DNA of 64,000 bases from Fragum whitleyi. Its lineage: Eukaryota > Mollusca > Bivalvia > Cardiida > Cardiidae. The translations under genes and the position numbers were made by a program. The stretch lies in assembly GCA_948146395.1 (NCBI GenBank), contig OX411558.1, positions 34,900,350 through 34,964,349 on the forward strand. Reading direction: 5' to 3'. Positions 24,101-39,100 of this stretch are shown here, piece by piece. The notes under the pieces are model-generated. The model had not been told where the DNA came from and did no database searches. It saw only the letters and a program-made list of their open reading frames with translations. Position 1 is the stretch's first letter. Each line of letters opens with the position of its first letter.

Positions 24101-27100
24101 GGATTTCTGGGGTGATATCATAATCTTCATTTAAGTTATTTAAGTTTATAATTATCTGGTTGAGAAATTGTCAAAATAATGTTTTCAACATAAACAATTT
24201 TGTCAGTATTTAACAATGAAATAACAAATTATCTATTTTTAGAATCGGGAATCCCCCAGTCCTCCACCTGGTTCCCTTCCTGAACATGAGAAAAACTATC
24301 ACCACAGTCTATCTTGTAGTTCTATAAATAGCGAGGGAGAATTCATACCAGAGAAAGAGGTAGGTCAGAGGTATCAGAAAGATTTGGAATAAAGTTATTG
24401 TTCAAAGTATCATAACCAAGCAAGGGAAGATCCAGCAGTCTTTTTCATGGGGAGAGACTTACACACTCAGACAGAGTCTGACTTAAAATGTACTCATATT
24501 ATGTTGTGGATTCTTATCTGAATTCTTTTGGGTAGCTACAGATAGGGGTGGGTATTTTGGTTTTCATGTTAGATTATAGCCATACTTGCGCAAATCCTAT
24601 ACTGTTGGTATTTATCGGAATGGTCTTGTGAAGACGATTCAAATAAGCACCCACAACATAGGATTTTAATGAGAAATAAAGATTTAAGATAGGAAATGCC
24701 CTCTCTAATCTGTACCTCTACTTTGTTGAGACAAGTCAAGCCAAATGAATACCCACAAAATATATTTTTATACGCCCGTTGACAACGGGACGTATTATGG
24801 GATCACCTGTGACGTCGGGCGTCCGGCGGCATCCACTTCTTTGTCTAGAGCATAACTCTGTTACTTGAAGTCCAATGGACTTCAAACTTGGCAATTGTAT
24901 TCTTCTCATCATTGCAGAGTGCAGTGCACAAGAACCATAACTCTACCTGGCCTATTTTTTGAGTTATTGCCATTTGTTGTTTTTCAGACTTGAATCTTGT
25001 CCGGAGTATATCTCTAAAAGTATAATAGCTAGGATCATGAAACTTCATGGGTGTATAGATCTCACCAAGGGGGGAGTGCAGTGCACAAGAACCATAACTC
25101 TACCTGGCCTATTTTTAGCTCACCTGAGCACGAAGTAATCAAGGTGAGCTATTGTGATCATAAAATGTCTGTCGTCAGTCGTCCGTCGTCCACAATTTCT
25201 TTAAACATCTTCTCCTCCTAAACCAGTGGGCCAATCTTGATGAAACTTGGCAGGGATGTTCCTTGGGTCAAGCTCTACCAAAGTTGTTCAAATAAATGAA
25301 ATCCATCCTTAACTTTCCCTTTACCCCTTAACAAAAGGGTGAAAATATGAAAATCTTTAAAGATCTTCTTCTCTGAAACCAGATGGCACAAAGCTTTCAT
25401 ATTTAGTATGTAGCATCACCTAGCGGGCCTCTACCAAGTTTGTTCATATCAAGACCCTTGGGTCATATTTGGGATTTGCACAGGTGCATCCCTTTATCTC
25501 TTATGAGCACGAAGGGTATAAGATGAAAATCTTCAAAAATCTTCTTCTATGAAACCAGATGGCAGACAGCTTTCATATTTGGTATGTAGCATCATATAGT
25601 AGACCTCTACTAAGTTTGTTCATATCAAGACCCTAGGATCATATTTGGGCTCCACCCGGGGGCAACCCTTTTTACATAGAATCAAAGACCGAAAATCTTT
25701 TAAAATCTTCTCTAATTGAAACCAGAGGGCACATTGCTTTCATTTTTGGTATGTAGTATCATCTAGTGGGCCCCTACCAAGTTTGTTCATATCAAGACCC
25801 TTGGGTCATATTTGGGCTCCACCCAGGCGCATCCCTTTCATCTGAGCACGAAGTGTAAAAATAGGAAAACCTTCAAAAATCTTCTTTTTTGAAACCAGGA
25901 GGCAGACAGCTTTCATATTTAGTATGTAGCATCATCTAGTAGACCTCTACCAAGTTTGTTCATATCAAGACCCTGGGATCACATTTGGGGTCAACCAGGT
26001 TGCATCCCTTTTTACATAGAATCAAAGAGCAAAAAGGCATATTTGTTTTGCTCTTTGCTGAAAACGTTCCATGGTATTGATCTTAGGCAATAATCTGCTT
26101 TTTGACATCTGCCTATCTAATTAATGTGATGTCCCAGGGGTCAAAGAGACTCAGGTGAGCGATCTAGGACCATCTTGGTCCTCTTGTTTGAGTTATTGCC
26201 CTTTGTAATTTTTCAGACTTGAATCTTGTCCGGAGTATATCTCTTAAAATATAATAGCTAGGATCATGAAACTTCATGGGTGTATAGATCTCACCAAGGG
26301 GGAGTGCAGTGCACAAGAACCATAACTCTACCTGGCCTATTTTTTGAGTTATTGCCCTTTGTTGTTTTTCAGACTTGAATCTTGTCCGGAGTAACTGTAA
26401 AAGTATAATAGCTAGAATCATGAAACTTCATGGGTGTATAGATCTCACCAAGGGGGGAGTGCAGTGCACACCAACCATAACTCTACCTGGCCTATTTTTT
26501 GAGTTATTGCCCTTTGTTGTTTTGCAGACTTGAATCTTGTCCGGAGTATATCTCTTAAAGTATAATAGCTAGGATCATGAAACTTCATGGGTGTATAGAT
26601 CTCACCAAGGGGGAGTGCAGTGCACAAGAACCATAACTCTACCTGGCCTATTTTTTGAGTTATGCCCTTTGTTGTTTTTCAGACTTGAATCTTGTCCGGA
26701 GTATATCTGTAAAAGTATAATAGCTAGGATCATGAAACTTCATGGGTGCAAAAAATATTCATTCAAAATAACCTCAGTTCTATTCAAACCCCCAGTTAAT
26801 ACTAAGCAGTGTGACGGGCGTATCTTGTGACAATTTGGCACCTTGTTTGTTAATAGAAAGATTTGCCCTGCCCTGCGATCAGAATGACAAAACGGTACAA
26901 ACAGTTAGCCAATTTTTCCCCGCTTTGCATGTGAACTAGTGTGCAAAGTGGGGTAAAATATGCTTACAGTTTTCCCCACTTTGTCATCCTGAATGCAGGG
27001 CAAGATATATGAAATGATTCATCCTTGTCATGCTGAACCCGAAATATTCCTGCTTTGACAGGAGCTATAGACAAACATCAGCCTGCACATATGTGCAGCC

Positions 27101-30100
27101 TGATGTTAGTCTACACCACCTGTTTCTAACTTTCAAACCAGAATCATCAATAGATTTAGTTTTTCAAAAAAAAAAAAATGACCAACTGTTGGTACTTTCA
27201 GTGCTCTTTGTCCTTTGATTTTGATGAAATTTTTTTAGCCAAAATTTATTAAGCATGACAAGGGTTAAGATGAAAAACATTAGAAAGGTATTTTGTATCA
27301 CTGAGGGAGTAGAAATGAAGGATACAGTGTCATAAGAAATCCCCCTTTCAATTTTAAAACAAGTTTATTTTTTGTTTCTTTTAACTATTTCTCTCAATAA
27401 GATAATTTGCTGTTGGGTTATGACATCTTTTAACCTTATCACCAGACCTGGTTGTTTGATGTTGATAGTTTCATTGTTGATGTTTGGTTTCCATGACTGC
27501 AGGGAAGAGAGACAATTACCCCCTCACTAAATAACAAGATTGTAGTCTGCTTCAATTTTAGGTGATTAATTTGCAAATTTTATGTACAGACAACTATTCA
27601 AAGTTTGGCCGTTGCCATAACTCTTAAGGCCTTTTGTCAGCATGTTATACTTTAAATATAAGGGTCCTGGGTTCAATCCCCAGGTGCAGATAAAATAATG
27701 TCTAACATTTGTTTGCGACCAATCTGTGATAAAAGGTGAAGATAACTTCAGATTCAGACTTTGACTGTGTGTTATAGTACTGGTGTGAGAAGTATTAGGA
27801 ATACATGTTTAGGTGCTCCTAAGGGGCCACAATATGACTGAAATACTATTGAAATCAGGTTAAACCCCTATCAACCCAAGTTTGTTTATAAATATTGAAA
27901 AAAGTCTTTTAAATGGCAGATAACATGGTGGAATCAATTTCTCTCTTACCTACAATGTAATAGAATGCTACCTTGATGCAGCATTCAGCAAACTGCAGGA
28001 GTACCATATTTCCCCTTATGATAACACCCTCCAGTATAGTATTGCCCCTACATTTTTTAGCTCACCTGAGCACGAAGTGCTCATGTGAGCTATTGTGATC
28101 ACCTTTCATCCGGCGTCCGTCCGTCGGTCGTCGTCCGTCGTCCGGCGTCCGTCAACAATTTCTTTAAACGACATCTCCTCCTAAACTACTGGGCCAATTA
28201 ACTCCAAATTTTACAGAAATGTTGCTTAGGTGGTCCCCTTCAAAAATAGCTAAAAGAATTGAAATCCATGAAAAACTCTGGTTGCTATGGCAACAAAAGG
28301 TGAAATTTTAAGAAAATCTTAAAAATTCTTCTTCTTCTCAACCAGTAGTCCTACTGACTTAAAACTTGGCATGGATGATCAGTTCATAGACCTGAATTAA
28401 AATAGCTAAAATTATAACTTTTGGGCCACCAGGTGCGGAGCACCAGGGGGGAGGGGGTAGTACTTTGGGTAAATTTTGTAATCTTTAAGTTTCTTCTTCT
28501 TCGGAACCAGGAGCCCTACAGACTTGAAAATTGGCATGGATGATCAGCATATGGACCTTTATATGAATAGCTAAAATCATGACTGTAGATTCACCAGGTG
28601 CAGAGCATCAGGGGGGAGAGGGTAGTACTTTTGTGAAAATTTTGTAATCTTTAACCTTCTTCTTCTTCTAAACCACAAGCCCTACAGACTTGAAACTTGG
28701 CATGGAGGACCAGCTCATAGACCTTAATAAAAATAGCGAAAATAATATCTGTTGGGCTGCCAGGTGCGGAGCACCAGGGGGGAGGGGGGAGTACTTTTGT
28801 GAAAATTTTGTAATCTTTTACCTTCATCTTCTTCTGAACCAGGAGCCCTACAGACTTGAAAATTGGCATGGATGATCAGCATATGGACCTTTATATGAAT
28901 AGCTAAAATCATGACTGTAGATTCACCAGGTGCAGGGCATCAGGGGGGGGAGGGTAGTACTTTTGTGAAAATTTTGTAACCTTTAACCTTCTTCTTCTTC
29001 TGAACCACAAGCCCTACAGACTTGAAAATTGGCATGGAGGATTAGCTCATAGACCTTAATAAAAATAGCTAAAATCATGACTGTTATGCTACCAGGTGCA
29101 GGGCACCAGGGGGGAGGGGGTAGTACTTTTGTGAAAATTTTGTAACTTTAACCTTCATCTTCTAATGAACCAGGAGCCCTATAGACTTCAATATTGGCAT
29201 GGACGATAAGCATATGGATCTAAAATAAAATAGCTAAAATCATGAATGTAGGGTCGCCAGATGCGGAGCATTAGGGGGGAGGGGGTAGTACTTTGGATCA
29301 ATTTTGAAATCTTTAACCTTATTCTTCTTCTGGATCAGGAACCCTACAGACTTGAAAATTGTTATGGGTGATCAATAGATGGACATTAATAAAAATAGCT
29401 AAAATCAGAACTGTTGGGTCACCAGGTGCTGAGTGTCTTGGGGAGGGGGTAGTACTTTGGATCATTTTTGAAATCTTTAAACTTCTTCTAATGAACCAAG
29501 AGTCCTACAGACTTGAAAATTGGTATGGATGATCAGCATATGGACATTGATTGAATTAGCTAAAATCATGACTGTAGATTCACCAAGTGCAGAGCATCTT
29601 GGGGGAGGGGGAGTGCTTTGTTGAGAATTTTCAATCCCTACAGCCTTTATATTTGACATGGATTATTCAACTCATTAAAGAAAACTTTAAAAGTCTCAGA
29701 CTCAGCCTGTATATCTGGCATAGATTTGCTGATCACAGACCTTCTATGAAAAAAGCTTAAATAAATAATGACCAGGGGAGGAGCAGGGGGGGGGGGGATT
29801 ATTTCAAATGTTATCTGATTGAATAAGTGAAAATCTCTTTTTTCTGTGGTTGCATGGACATACCTAGGTAATGAAGCTTTTTCCTCAGGTGAGCGACCCA
29901 GGGCCAACGGCCCTCTTGTTCCCATTTCAAATGCCTTAATTTTTAGAACTTAATGAGACTTCTCAACTTCTTCTCTAATTTGAAGAAAATTTCCACTAAA
30001 CAATCATTTGTATGATTGTCTAGAGGAAATTTACCTCAAATAAAAGGGAAAAGGGCTTAAAAGACATAAGTTGAATGATTCGTTTTAATCAGAAAATGCA

Positions 30101-33100
30101 TACTAAATAAAAGCTCCCTGACCATGTCTGTTATGTATAGCTCCTGAGAGCAGTCATTAGGAGAAATACTGTATAATGTTTATTGCTATGAATACTGTTT
30201 CTCATTCATTAACCTAAATCATGTAATTTGAGAAAAAAAAATGGGGTGGGGGTGGGGTGGTGGGTTAATGTTTGCTGATGGCAATCATTTTCCATCATTG
30301 TTCATAAATAAAAGATAAATAGTATATAATTTGGAGTCCCTTTAAACAAAACTTTCAAAGTAATTACGACCACTTGAACTTTTATAAATGTGACCCGTCA
30401 CCCAAAAAGAGACCATCTTGGAACTCAATAGAATGAATAATAGGAAAAAGAACTGGATCCAGCAAAGGTCAACCTGAACGCGTATTTCAGAAAGAATTAC
30501 TTGGGAAGAATAATCATTCTAGATTCAGAATTTTTGGCTTGGCTGTTTTCGGAGAAAACCCGAGGTATTGCTATAGCCTCCGTGTCATTGTCGTCGTCGT
30601 CGTCGTTGTCGTGCGAAAACTGACATTTTGTTATAACTCTGGTTTTACTGGAGGCATTCACTTGAAACTTGGCACACATGTTCACCATCAAAAGAGCAAC
30701 CTATACTATCAAGGGGGATAACTCTCGATGCATTTTGTGCAAATTATGCCCCTTTTTCGACTTAGATTTTTTCCCACCATCCGGCACTCGACAGCCGAGC
30801 GTAGGCACCCGTAGGTGGTGCTCTTGTTTTTTTTTTGCGATCAATTTGGACCCTGATCAGTCTGTGCGGATTTCACTGTCTGACAAGTGTCGAAATTTTA
30901 TGCACTTCCGAGATGCTCCCTTTTCGCTTGACAGGTCATAAATTTTATCAGCCACAGTGATGGTTTAAGTAGCTTTCAAAGAATATTCATGGATAACAAA
31001 TTCTAGGCTGCAGTTTTCTTTTGTTAAAACCTCTTAATGGTAACTAAAGTATCAATATCATTAAGCCCAGTTTTTCAAAGGAAAGAAAAATACCCTAAAA
31101 ATTTGATATCTTAGCAACCCAATTATGCATCATATGTGACCTTATTTATCTGAATCCCTGTGTTTACGAGTCAAAATCATGACAATGGTATGATATCCTG
31201 GTCTATTTATAGATTATTTACCCAATTTTACAGAACCTCGGTAGATAGAGACAGAGGTTAAATTTGGTCTCGAATTTTATATTGCCATTGTTGGTGATAC
31301 CCTATATTGTGGGTAGTGTACCCGTGATAAATGCTCACTGCTCAAAACCTGGTTACTGCAAGCATAGATACTATTACATTAATAGAATTGTACAGTGGCC
31401 ACAAATGTTTTAGGTACCTACTTAGATAAATCAAAGAGAAGGCAATAATGCTGGGAATTGTGAGCTCTGTGCAAAACTATTGTAAAAGCCTAAAGAACTG
31501 ACCACTCACAAGTGTACCATGCAGCTTATGTCAAAAATGATAAAAAATAAAAAAAATGAATAATTGTACCCGTCTTGCAGGGAACTCCGTAAAACAAATA
31601 TTTGGAAAATAGATTGGTTCTTGTACAGGCCAACCAGAGGTGGCATTTCAAAAAATTCTTTCACAGGAAGATAGATTGAATATTCAAATTCAGGGTTCAG
31701 ATAATTAGCAAGGTGCAAAAAGTTTCGACCCTAGTTAGTCTGAGAAAAATATGTATTTTATGGACAGAGGTCATTTCTCTGTATGTTATATAGTTGAAAC
31801 TTTGAAATTCATTTTCTCAGAATCTAATTGATGTATATCGACCAAATTTCACTGGAAAGATCATTGTGTGACCCTCTATCAGTCTACCAAAAATTATTTT
31901 GATTGGATGAAAAATATGTATTTTATGGGCGGAGGTCTTTCTCAATATGTTATATAGTGAAAACTTTGAAAACCATTTTCTCAGACTCTAATTGATGTAT
32001 ATCAACCAAATTTCTCTGGAATGATCATTGTGTGACCCTTAATCAGTCTACCAAAGGTTTTTGTGATCTGATGAAAAATATGTCTTTTATTGGGGGGGAA
32101 GGGGGGGGAGTAATTTCTCAATATGTTATATAGAGGTTTACACCGTTTTTATGCCCCCGATAGGGAGGCATAATAAATTTGACTTGTCCGTCCGTCCGTC
32201 TGTCCGTCCGTCTGTCCGTCCGTCTGTCCGTCCGTCCGTCCGTCATTCCGTCCAAAAACTTTAACATTGGCCATAACTTCCTTATTACTATCAAAGCGGT
32301 GTCGGGGGCATTGTCATCTTACAGTGACAGCTCTTGTTTATTTTATATTTACTGTCAGGTTCTATGACAGACAGTATCATTCCATTAAACAGCAGTTATA
32401 TGAGCAGTCAATTGCCATTTTTAAGGTTTGCAATTATAATTAATTAAGGCTTGCAATTAAAAGTATTCCCCTGTTAAACCTATTGAATCATATATTTATT
32501 GTATATTTACAGACAGGTTCCATGACAGACAGCGTCACTTCATTAGACAGTAGTTATATGAGCAGCCAGTAAGTTGAATTTTTAGCTCACCTGAGCACAT
32601 CGTGCTCAAGGTGAGCTTTTGTGATCATTGAATGATCGTCGTCCATTGTTCGTGTGTCGTCATGCGTCAACAATTTTCTTGTTTACACTCTAGAGGCCAC
32701 AAATATTGTCCAATCTTCATGAAACTTGGTCAGAATGTTTGTCAGGTCACAAGGATGAATCTTATTGAAAATGGGAAGGAACCATGCAATATCACGGGAA
32801 AAGGGGCCTGAATGACAATATTCTTGTTTACTCTCTAGAGGCCACAAATAATGTCCAATCTTCATGAATCATGGTCAGAATTTTTGTCAGGTCACAAGGA
32901 CCAACCCGTTTGAAAATGGGAAGAATCCATGGCATATCACGGGAAAAGAGGCCTTAATGATAAGTTTCTCGTTTACACTCTAGAAGTCACAAATATGACA
33001 CTCTAGAAGTCACAAATATGGCACTATCTTCATGAAACTTGTTCAGAATTTTTGTCAGGTCACAAGGATAAACCCTATTGAAAATTGGAAGGATCCTTGC

Positions 33101-36100
33101 ATTAACACAGGAAAATGGGCCTTAATGACCTAGAGGCCACAAATATTGCCCAATCTTCATGAAACTTGGTCAGAATGGTTGTCAGGTCACAATGATGAAC
33201 CCTATTGAAAATGGGAAGGATCAGTGCCATATCACAGAAGAAAAATAAAATCATGACCTTTGTTTGAAAATTTGCTTATCATTAAATGAGACAAAGATAT
33301 GAAGGTGATCTATATAGGACCATCATGGTCATCTTGTTACATAGAATCAAAGAGCTAAAATCTCTAAAAATCTTCTTCTCTGAAACCAAAGGGCAGATAG
33401 CTTTCATATTTGGTATGTAGCATCATCTAGTGGGCCTCTACCAAGTTTGTTCATATCAAGACCCTGGGGTCATATTTGGGCTTTCCCCGGACACATCCCT
33501 TTTAGCTCTTCTGAGCACAAAGGGATAAAAAGGAAAATTTTAAAAATCTTCTACTCTGAAATCAGAAGGCAGACAGCTTTCATATTTGGTATGTAGAATC
33601 ATCTAGTGGGCCTCTACCAAGTTTATTCATATCAAGACCCTGGGGTTATATTTGGGCTTTCCCTGGACACATCCCTTTTAGCTCTTCTTAGCATAAAGGG
33701 AAAAAAGGAAAATCTTCAAAAATCTTCTACTCTGAAACTTAAAGGCAGACAGCTTTTATATTTGGTATGTAGCATCATCTAGTAGACCTCAATCACGTTG
33801 GTTCATATCAAGAACCTAGGATCATATTTGGGCTCCACCCGGGTACATCCTTTTTTACATAGAATCAAAGAGCAAGAAGGCATATCCTTCTTTTTCTTGG
33901 CTGAAAATATTTCATGGTATTGATCTTATGTAGAAATTATCTCCTTGTTGACATCTGCCTATTTAATTAATGTTACGTGTCAGGGGACAAAGAGACTCAG
34001 GTGAGTGATCTAGGACCATCATTGTCCTCTTGTTATACTAAAGCAAGTCTGTACAGATTATGGTCAGTGCAATGCTAATGTAAGTGCCTAACATATATGT
34101 AGGTATTTACAATAGTGTTGCTCTTACCTCTAAGTATATATGGGCTCCTTTTTGTTGTGTTTGAATTAAAAACCTCTATATTTTGCTTTAATGGTTATAT
34201 TTTAGATTGAACTTAATCATATCTGATCAGGCGACTCAGATCTGTTATTCTGTCCCTATGTGGAATAGCAGCTTGAGGCTAGGAAAGGATGTAATGGTTG
34301 TACTGGTGTGAGAAATACCAGGAACCCATTGTTAGATGCTCAAGCCTTCACAATACAAAAAATTGTTGAAAGCAGTGTAAAACCCCATTCAAACAAACAA
34401 TTATATATTAATATATATATAATATTATTCTGTCAATGAAATAATCATATAAGGAATCCATAAATCAATTAAAATATGAACCAATAAGCCATTTAGATAA
34501 CAATTACACACAATCAGTGACACCCCAAAAGGGGTTAAGGACTTTGCCTTTTGGCACACACATTTGGTGTGAGTACTTATGAATTGTCTGGGAAGCAAAA
34601 ACTGAGAGGAAGAGTTTTACTGTTAATTGGTGAGAGTTTGTTTCCTAAATCATTAGAAACTAAACATATACCTAGCTTTCACACATTTGATCAATCGATT
34701 GATCAACTGATTTGTTGGTTTGATGTTTAATTGACTGATCTTATAAATGCAAGCTGACAAGGTCAAGATCACCTATCAACATTTATCATGTAAATATATT
34801 GCCATTTTGGATGGATAATTGTTTCACTAACAAATCTTGTTCATTCTGTTAATCATTGTAATTCCTGTTCATCTTTCAGTGGCGACACTTATCCATTCAG
34901 AAGTCGGCGTGACTCAAGAAGAAGTATTTTATCCGATAGTGCCAAAGATGAATATGGTATGTATCAGAAACCTGCTTTAATACTTTCCTATTTGCAAATC
35001 ATGTCCCTGAGATGGCAAAAGAAACCAAAGGTTAGTGCAGCAACCAGGGGTGTGGAAATACATATTTTCTCTACTTGTCCCTGAACAAGTAAAAGATTAT
35101 TTTCTACTTGTCCAGGATCAAATGAACTTGTCCACAAAAGAAGTAAATAAATGAAATTGGAGAAACATTGTTTTTGAAAAAGAAAATGCTGCATTTTCTT
35201 CATTAAGTCAATTTTCTCTGCCCTTTGTTTTAAATATAATGCTTATAAATCTTACAGATCTATCTAGTGCCATTCCAAGATTTGCCCACGTAATAACTTG
35301 TCCTTGGTCAAGATTCCTTGAAAAATGTGCTTGTCCACAGGTAGAAAAGCCAATGTCAGACAAGTCAGGCATTGGAATTCCACATCACTGAAAGCTATTA
35401 TTAGTGCCTGTGCCTATTGAGGTAGTGGACCTGTTATAGTTCAGCAACATTTCGGACTACATATTCTTGCACAATGTTAATGGAGGTTTCCTAATGAAAA
35501 TCACTATATAGTTTTGCAACAACTCCTGGCATGAGATGAATTCAAATGGCATGTAATTGGAAACTACATAAATAAGAAAGCAAGTTGTTGGTGGGCAGCT
35601 GAAAGGTTGTAACTACTGTTTGAATAAAGTGTAATAATCCGTAGCTTCAAATGCTGAATAAAAAGCTTTTTGTTTTCCCATTTGGGCAAACCGTTTAGCA
35701 CTTCAAATGCTGAATAAAAAGCTTTTTGTGTTCCATTTGGACAAACCGTTTAGCAAGCCTCTTTCAATTGTAAAACTATAAAGAAAGTAAATGAGCTTGT
35801 CTAATGCAGTTGATAAGCAAACATGTCTTTGTAGAATTGTCAGCCTACCGGTATTTCTAGAAGTTTTTCATTGTTTGAAATGGGTAAAATTAATGCTACT
35901 AAAGTATGTCAGAGTTAGTTTGGTTTCCTTATATTGCCCACACCAATAATTATACCCCCCACCTACGAAGTAGAGGGGGGTATATTGGTTTCACCATGTC
36001 TGTCTGTCTGTCCATCCGTCCGTCAATCCGTCTGTCCATCCGTCCATTCGACCATCTGTCCGTTCGACCATCCGTCCGTCCGTCCGTAGACCTTTTCGTT

Positions 36101-39100
36101 TCCGGACTCTAACTCAAGAACCAAATGACCTACAATCACGAAACTTTATGGAAATGTTCCTTATGACCCAGGGAAGTGCCCCATTGTTTTTGGGTCACAT
36201 AGGTCAAAGGTCAAGGTCACATTCAGCCTTTGTTCAATTTTCGTTTCCGGACTCTAACTCAAGAACCAAGTAGCCTACAATCATGAAACTTTATACAAAT
36301 ATTCCTTATGACCCAAGGAAGTGCCCTATTGTTTTTGGGTCACATAGGTCAAAGGTCAAGGTCACAGTTAGCCTTTGTTCAATTTTCGTTTCCGGACTCT
36401 AACTCGAGAACCACGTGACCTACAAGCATGAAACTTTATGCAAATGTTGCTTATGATCCAAGGAAGTGCCCTATTGTTTTGGGGTTACATAGGTCAAAAG
36501 TCAAGGTCACAGTAAATTTTTGTTCAAATTTTGTTTCTGGACTCTAACTTGAGAACCAAGTGACCTACATACATGAAACTTTATACAAATGTTGCTTATG
36601 ATCCAAGGTAGTGCCCTTTTGTTTTTGGGTCATATAGGTCAAAGGTTAAGGTCACAGTCAATTTTTGTTCAATTTTCATTTCTGGACTCTTAACTCAAAA
36701 ACCAAGCGACCTAGAATCATGAAACTTCATGCAAATGCTACATATGACCTCAATATTAGTTACAAACACATCCTGCTATAATAGCACTTACATTCAGACA
36801 AAGCGCTTGTTGGGGGTATTAGTCCGCTCTGCGACAGTTCTAGTTATTACTTGCATTACTGTTTGAAATGGGTAAAATGAATGCCACTTAAGTATGTCAG
36901 AGTTAGTTTGGATTCCTTATATTGCCCACACTAATAATTATTACTTGCATTACTGTTTGAAATGGGTAAAATGAATGTCACTTAAGTATGTCAGAGTAAG
37001 TTTGGATCCCTTATATTGCCCACACTAATAATTATTACTTGCATTACTGTTTGAAATGGGTAAAATGAATGCCACTTAAGTATGTCAGAGTTAGTTTGGA
37101 TTCCTTATATTGCCCACACTAATAATTATTACTTGCATTACTGTTTGAAATGGGTAAAATGAATGCCACTTAAGTATGTCAGAGTTAGTTTGGATTCCAT
37201 ATATTGCCCACACTAATAATTATTACTTGCATTACTGTTTGAAATGGGTAAAATGAATGCCACTTAAGTATGTCAGAGTTAGTTTGGATCCCATATATTG
37301 CCCACACTAATAATTATTACTTGCATTACCTTCTTTTCAGGCATCCATCGTAGTGCATTTGTTAGCACATCATACTGTTAACCTTTAGGTCTCAGGTTAG
37401 ATCCCTGATAGCTGTACTCATCTTTTACTACTAATTGTCTCCCATCAAACGGTTGATAATGGTAGACCTATGAGGGATAGCAGTAAGAGGCTAGGAAAGG
37501 GTGTAATGATAGTATTCACTTCTGATGTGAGAAATACCAGGAATCCATTGTTAGGTGCCCCAGTCACCGGAATATAACTGAAAGAATGTTAAAAGTGTAG
37601 TAAAACCCTATTCAAACAAACAAACATCCTTTTCAAGCCTCCAACAGCTCATCTGTCTTTGGTTTACAATTATCTTCCCATTGATATTTGCCGCAACCTG
37701 GGAATAAACTCAATCCAAGAGTCCATGATTTAGAGTCTAATACAATTCCAACCGTAAGACGGCTGAAATGAATGATTTTAGCCTGTGCATGACATTTCAA
37801 ACAATTTGAGAAGTTTGTGAGCTGCAAACACTGAAAGGTGAAGACAGCTACATGGGTGAAAGTTTTCCGTATTATTATGGAATTCCGTATTTTGGTCGGT
37901 CGCCGGGACCATTTTTCCAAATCGCATAAATCAGATGAGAAAAGTTTGGAGGGGGTGAGGGGGGTTAACATTACACTGCAACTCCATTAAAACGCGGTGG
38001 TCGGGGTCCAAGAAATAAAACAGCGGAAGAAGTGGATGTATCTGCTATAACGCTGTACCCCCCCCGGCCGCCGCCGACCCCCCCCCCCCCCTCCCGCGGT
38101 GAACAATAACGTACCGCGGAAACGTAACAGACACAGAGTCAATATTGATGATATCGGATATCTAAATATACATGTACATATTTAGGCCATCGTATTTTAT
38201 ATTTTTAAAACTCGGCAATGAATAAAACAAACGCGGTTTATTGCTTTGGTATTTTTTATTTAAAGATAGTTTTGTTGCCCCTAAGCTAAACAAAACTATC
38301 TTTGATAAAGTAATATAGTGTGTATGGTTAAACGATCGCAGACTTCTCTTAGTTCTCTGAATCCCGATTTCTCGGGCCTACCCGCACGGAAGCTGAGAAA
38401 CACCGATAAAAACGATCTCAAAGGGTAAAGTTAGTAAAATCCATTAAGTTTCATAAGATCAACGAATTTCATATTTCAAATATTGTCTTTTGGAAAATAG
38501 GAGAAAATAATTATATACGCAATCAAAATAATTAATACCCTACGTCCGATCGAAACTATACCAAAGTAATCGAATCTCTCGGAGTGCAGGACCGCATTCT
38601 TCGATGAGCGAGATAAAATGCGGTAAATTCAGTAGCTACATTTGGATCGCCGGTTTGCGGAGATAAGCTTATCCATTTAATACATCATCTTCACGAGTCA
38701 AGGGATATCGAAAACTTCTCGAAAACCGTATAAGTAAAATGATCGTAACCCTTGGTTTGACAAGATGTTAATCCACGGCTTTGATTAACAAACAGTAGAT
38801 CGTCAGGAGAGACAGTCCACACGAAAGCGAAGCGGCGCGGTCACTCTCAGTTTCGCGCCATTTTTAGTTTCCTTGTTCGAAGCTCTGATGTAGGTTTATA
38901 TATAGCTTCCTGTTTAAATCTTAATTAAGTTGTCTATTTAGTGAGAGATAGGAATAATTCATTTGGGCTTTGAATTTTCAAACCCTTTAAAACATGACTA
39001 TGATATGAATAAGTTTAATAAAAAAGAAACAAAATTTTATCATATATTTACAAAAAAGTAATATTTATAAGAAGATTCAACGGGATTGGCAAAGGGAGGT

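Noticed and set aside
30242..30263. G-quadruplex candidate
   Set aside because: G-rich run is present but isolated within an intron with no other regulatory signal; not enough to call a functional element.
32341..32411. Functional alternative (mutually exclusive) exon 6
   Set aside because: Both splice signals are altered relative to the working exon, and using the nearest AG would put a stop codon in frame almost at once.
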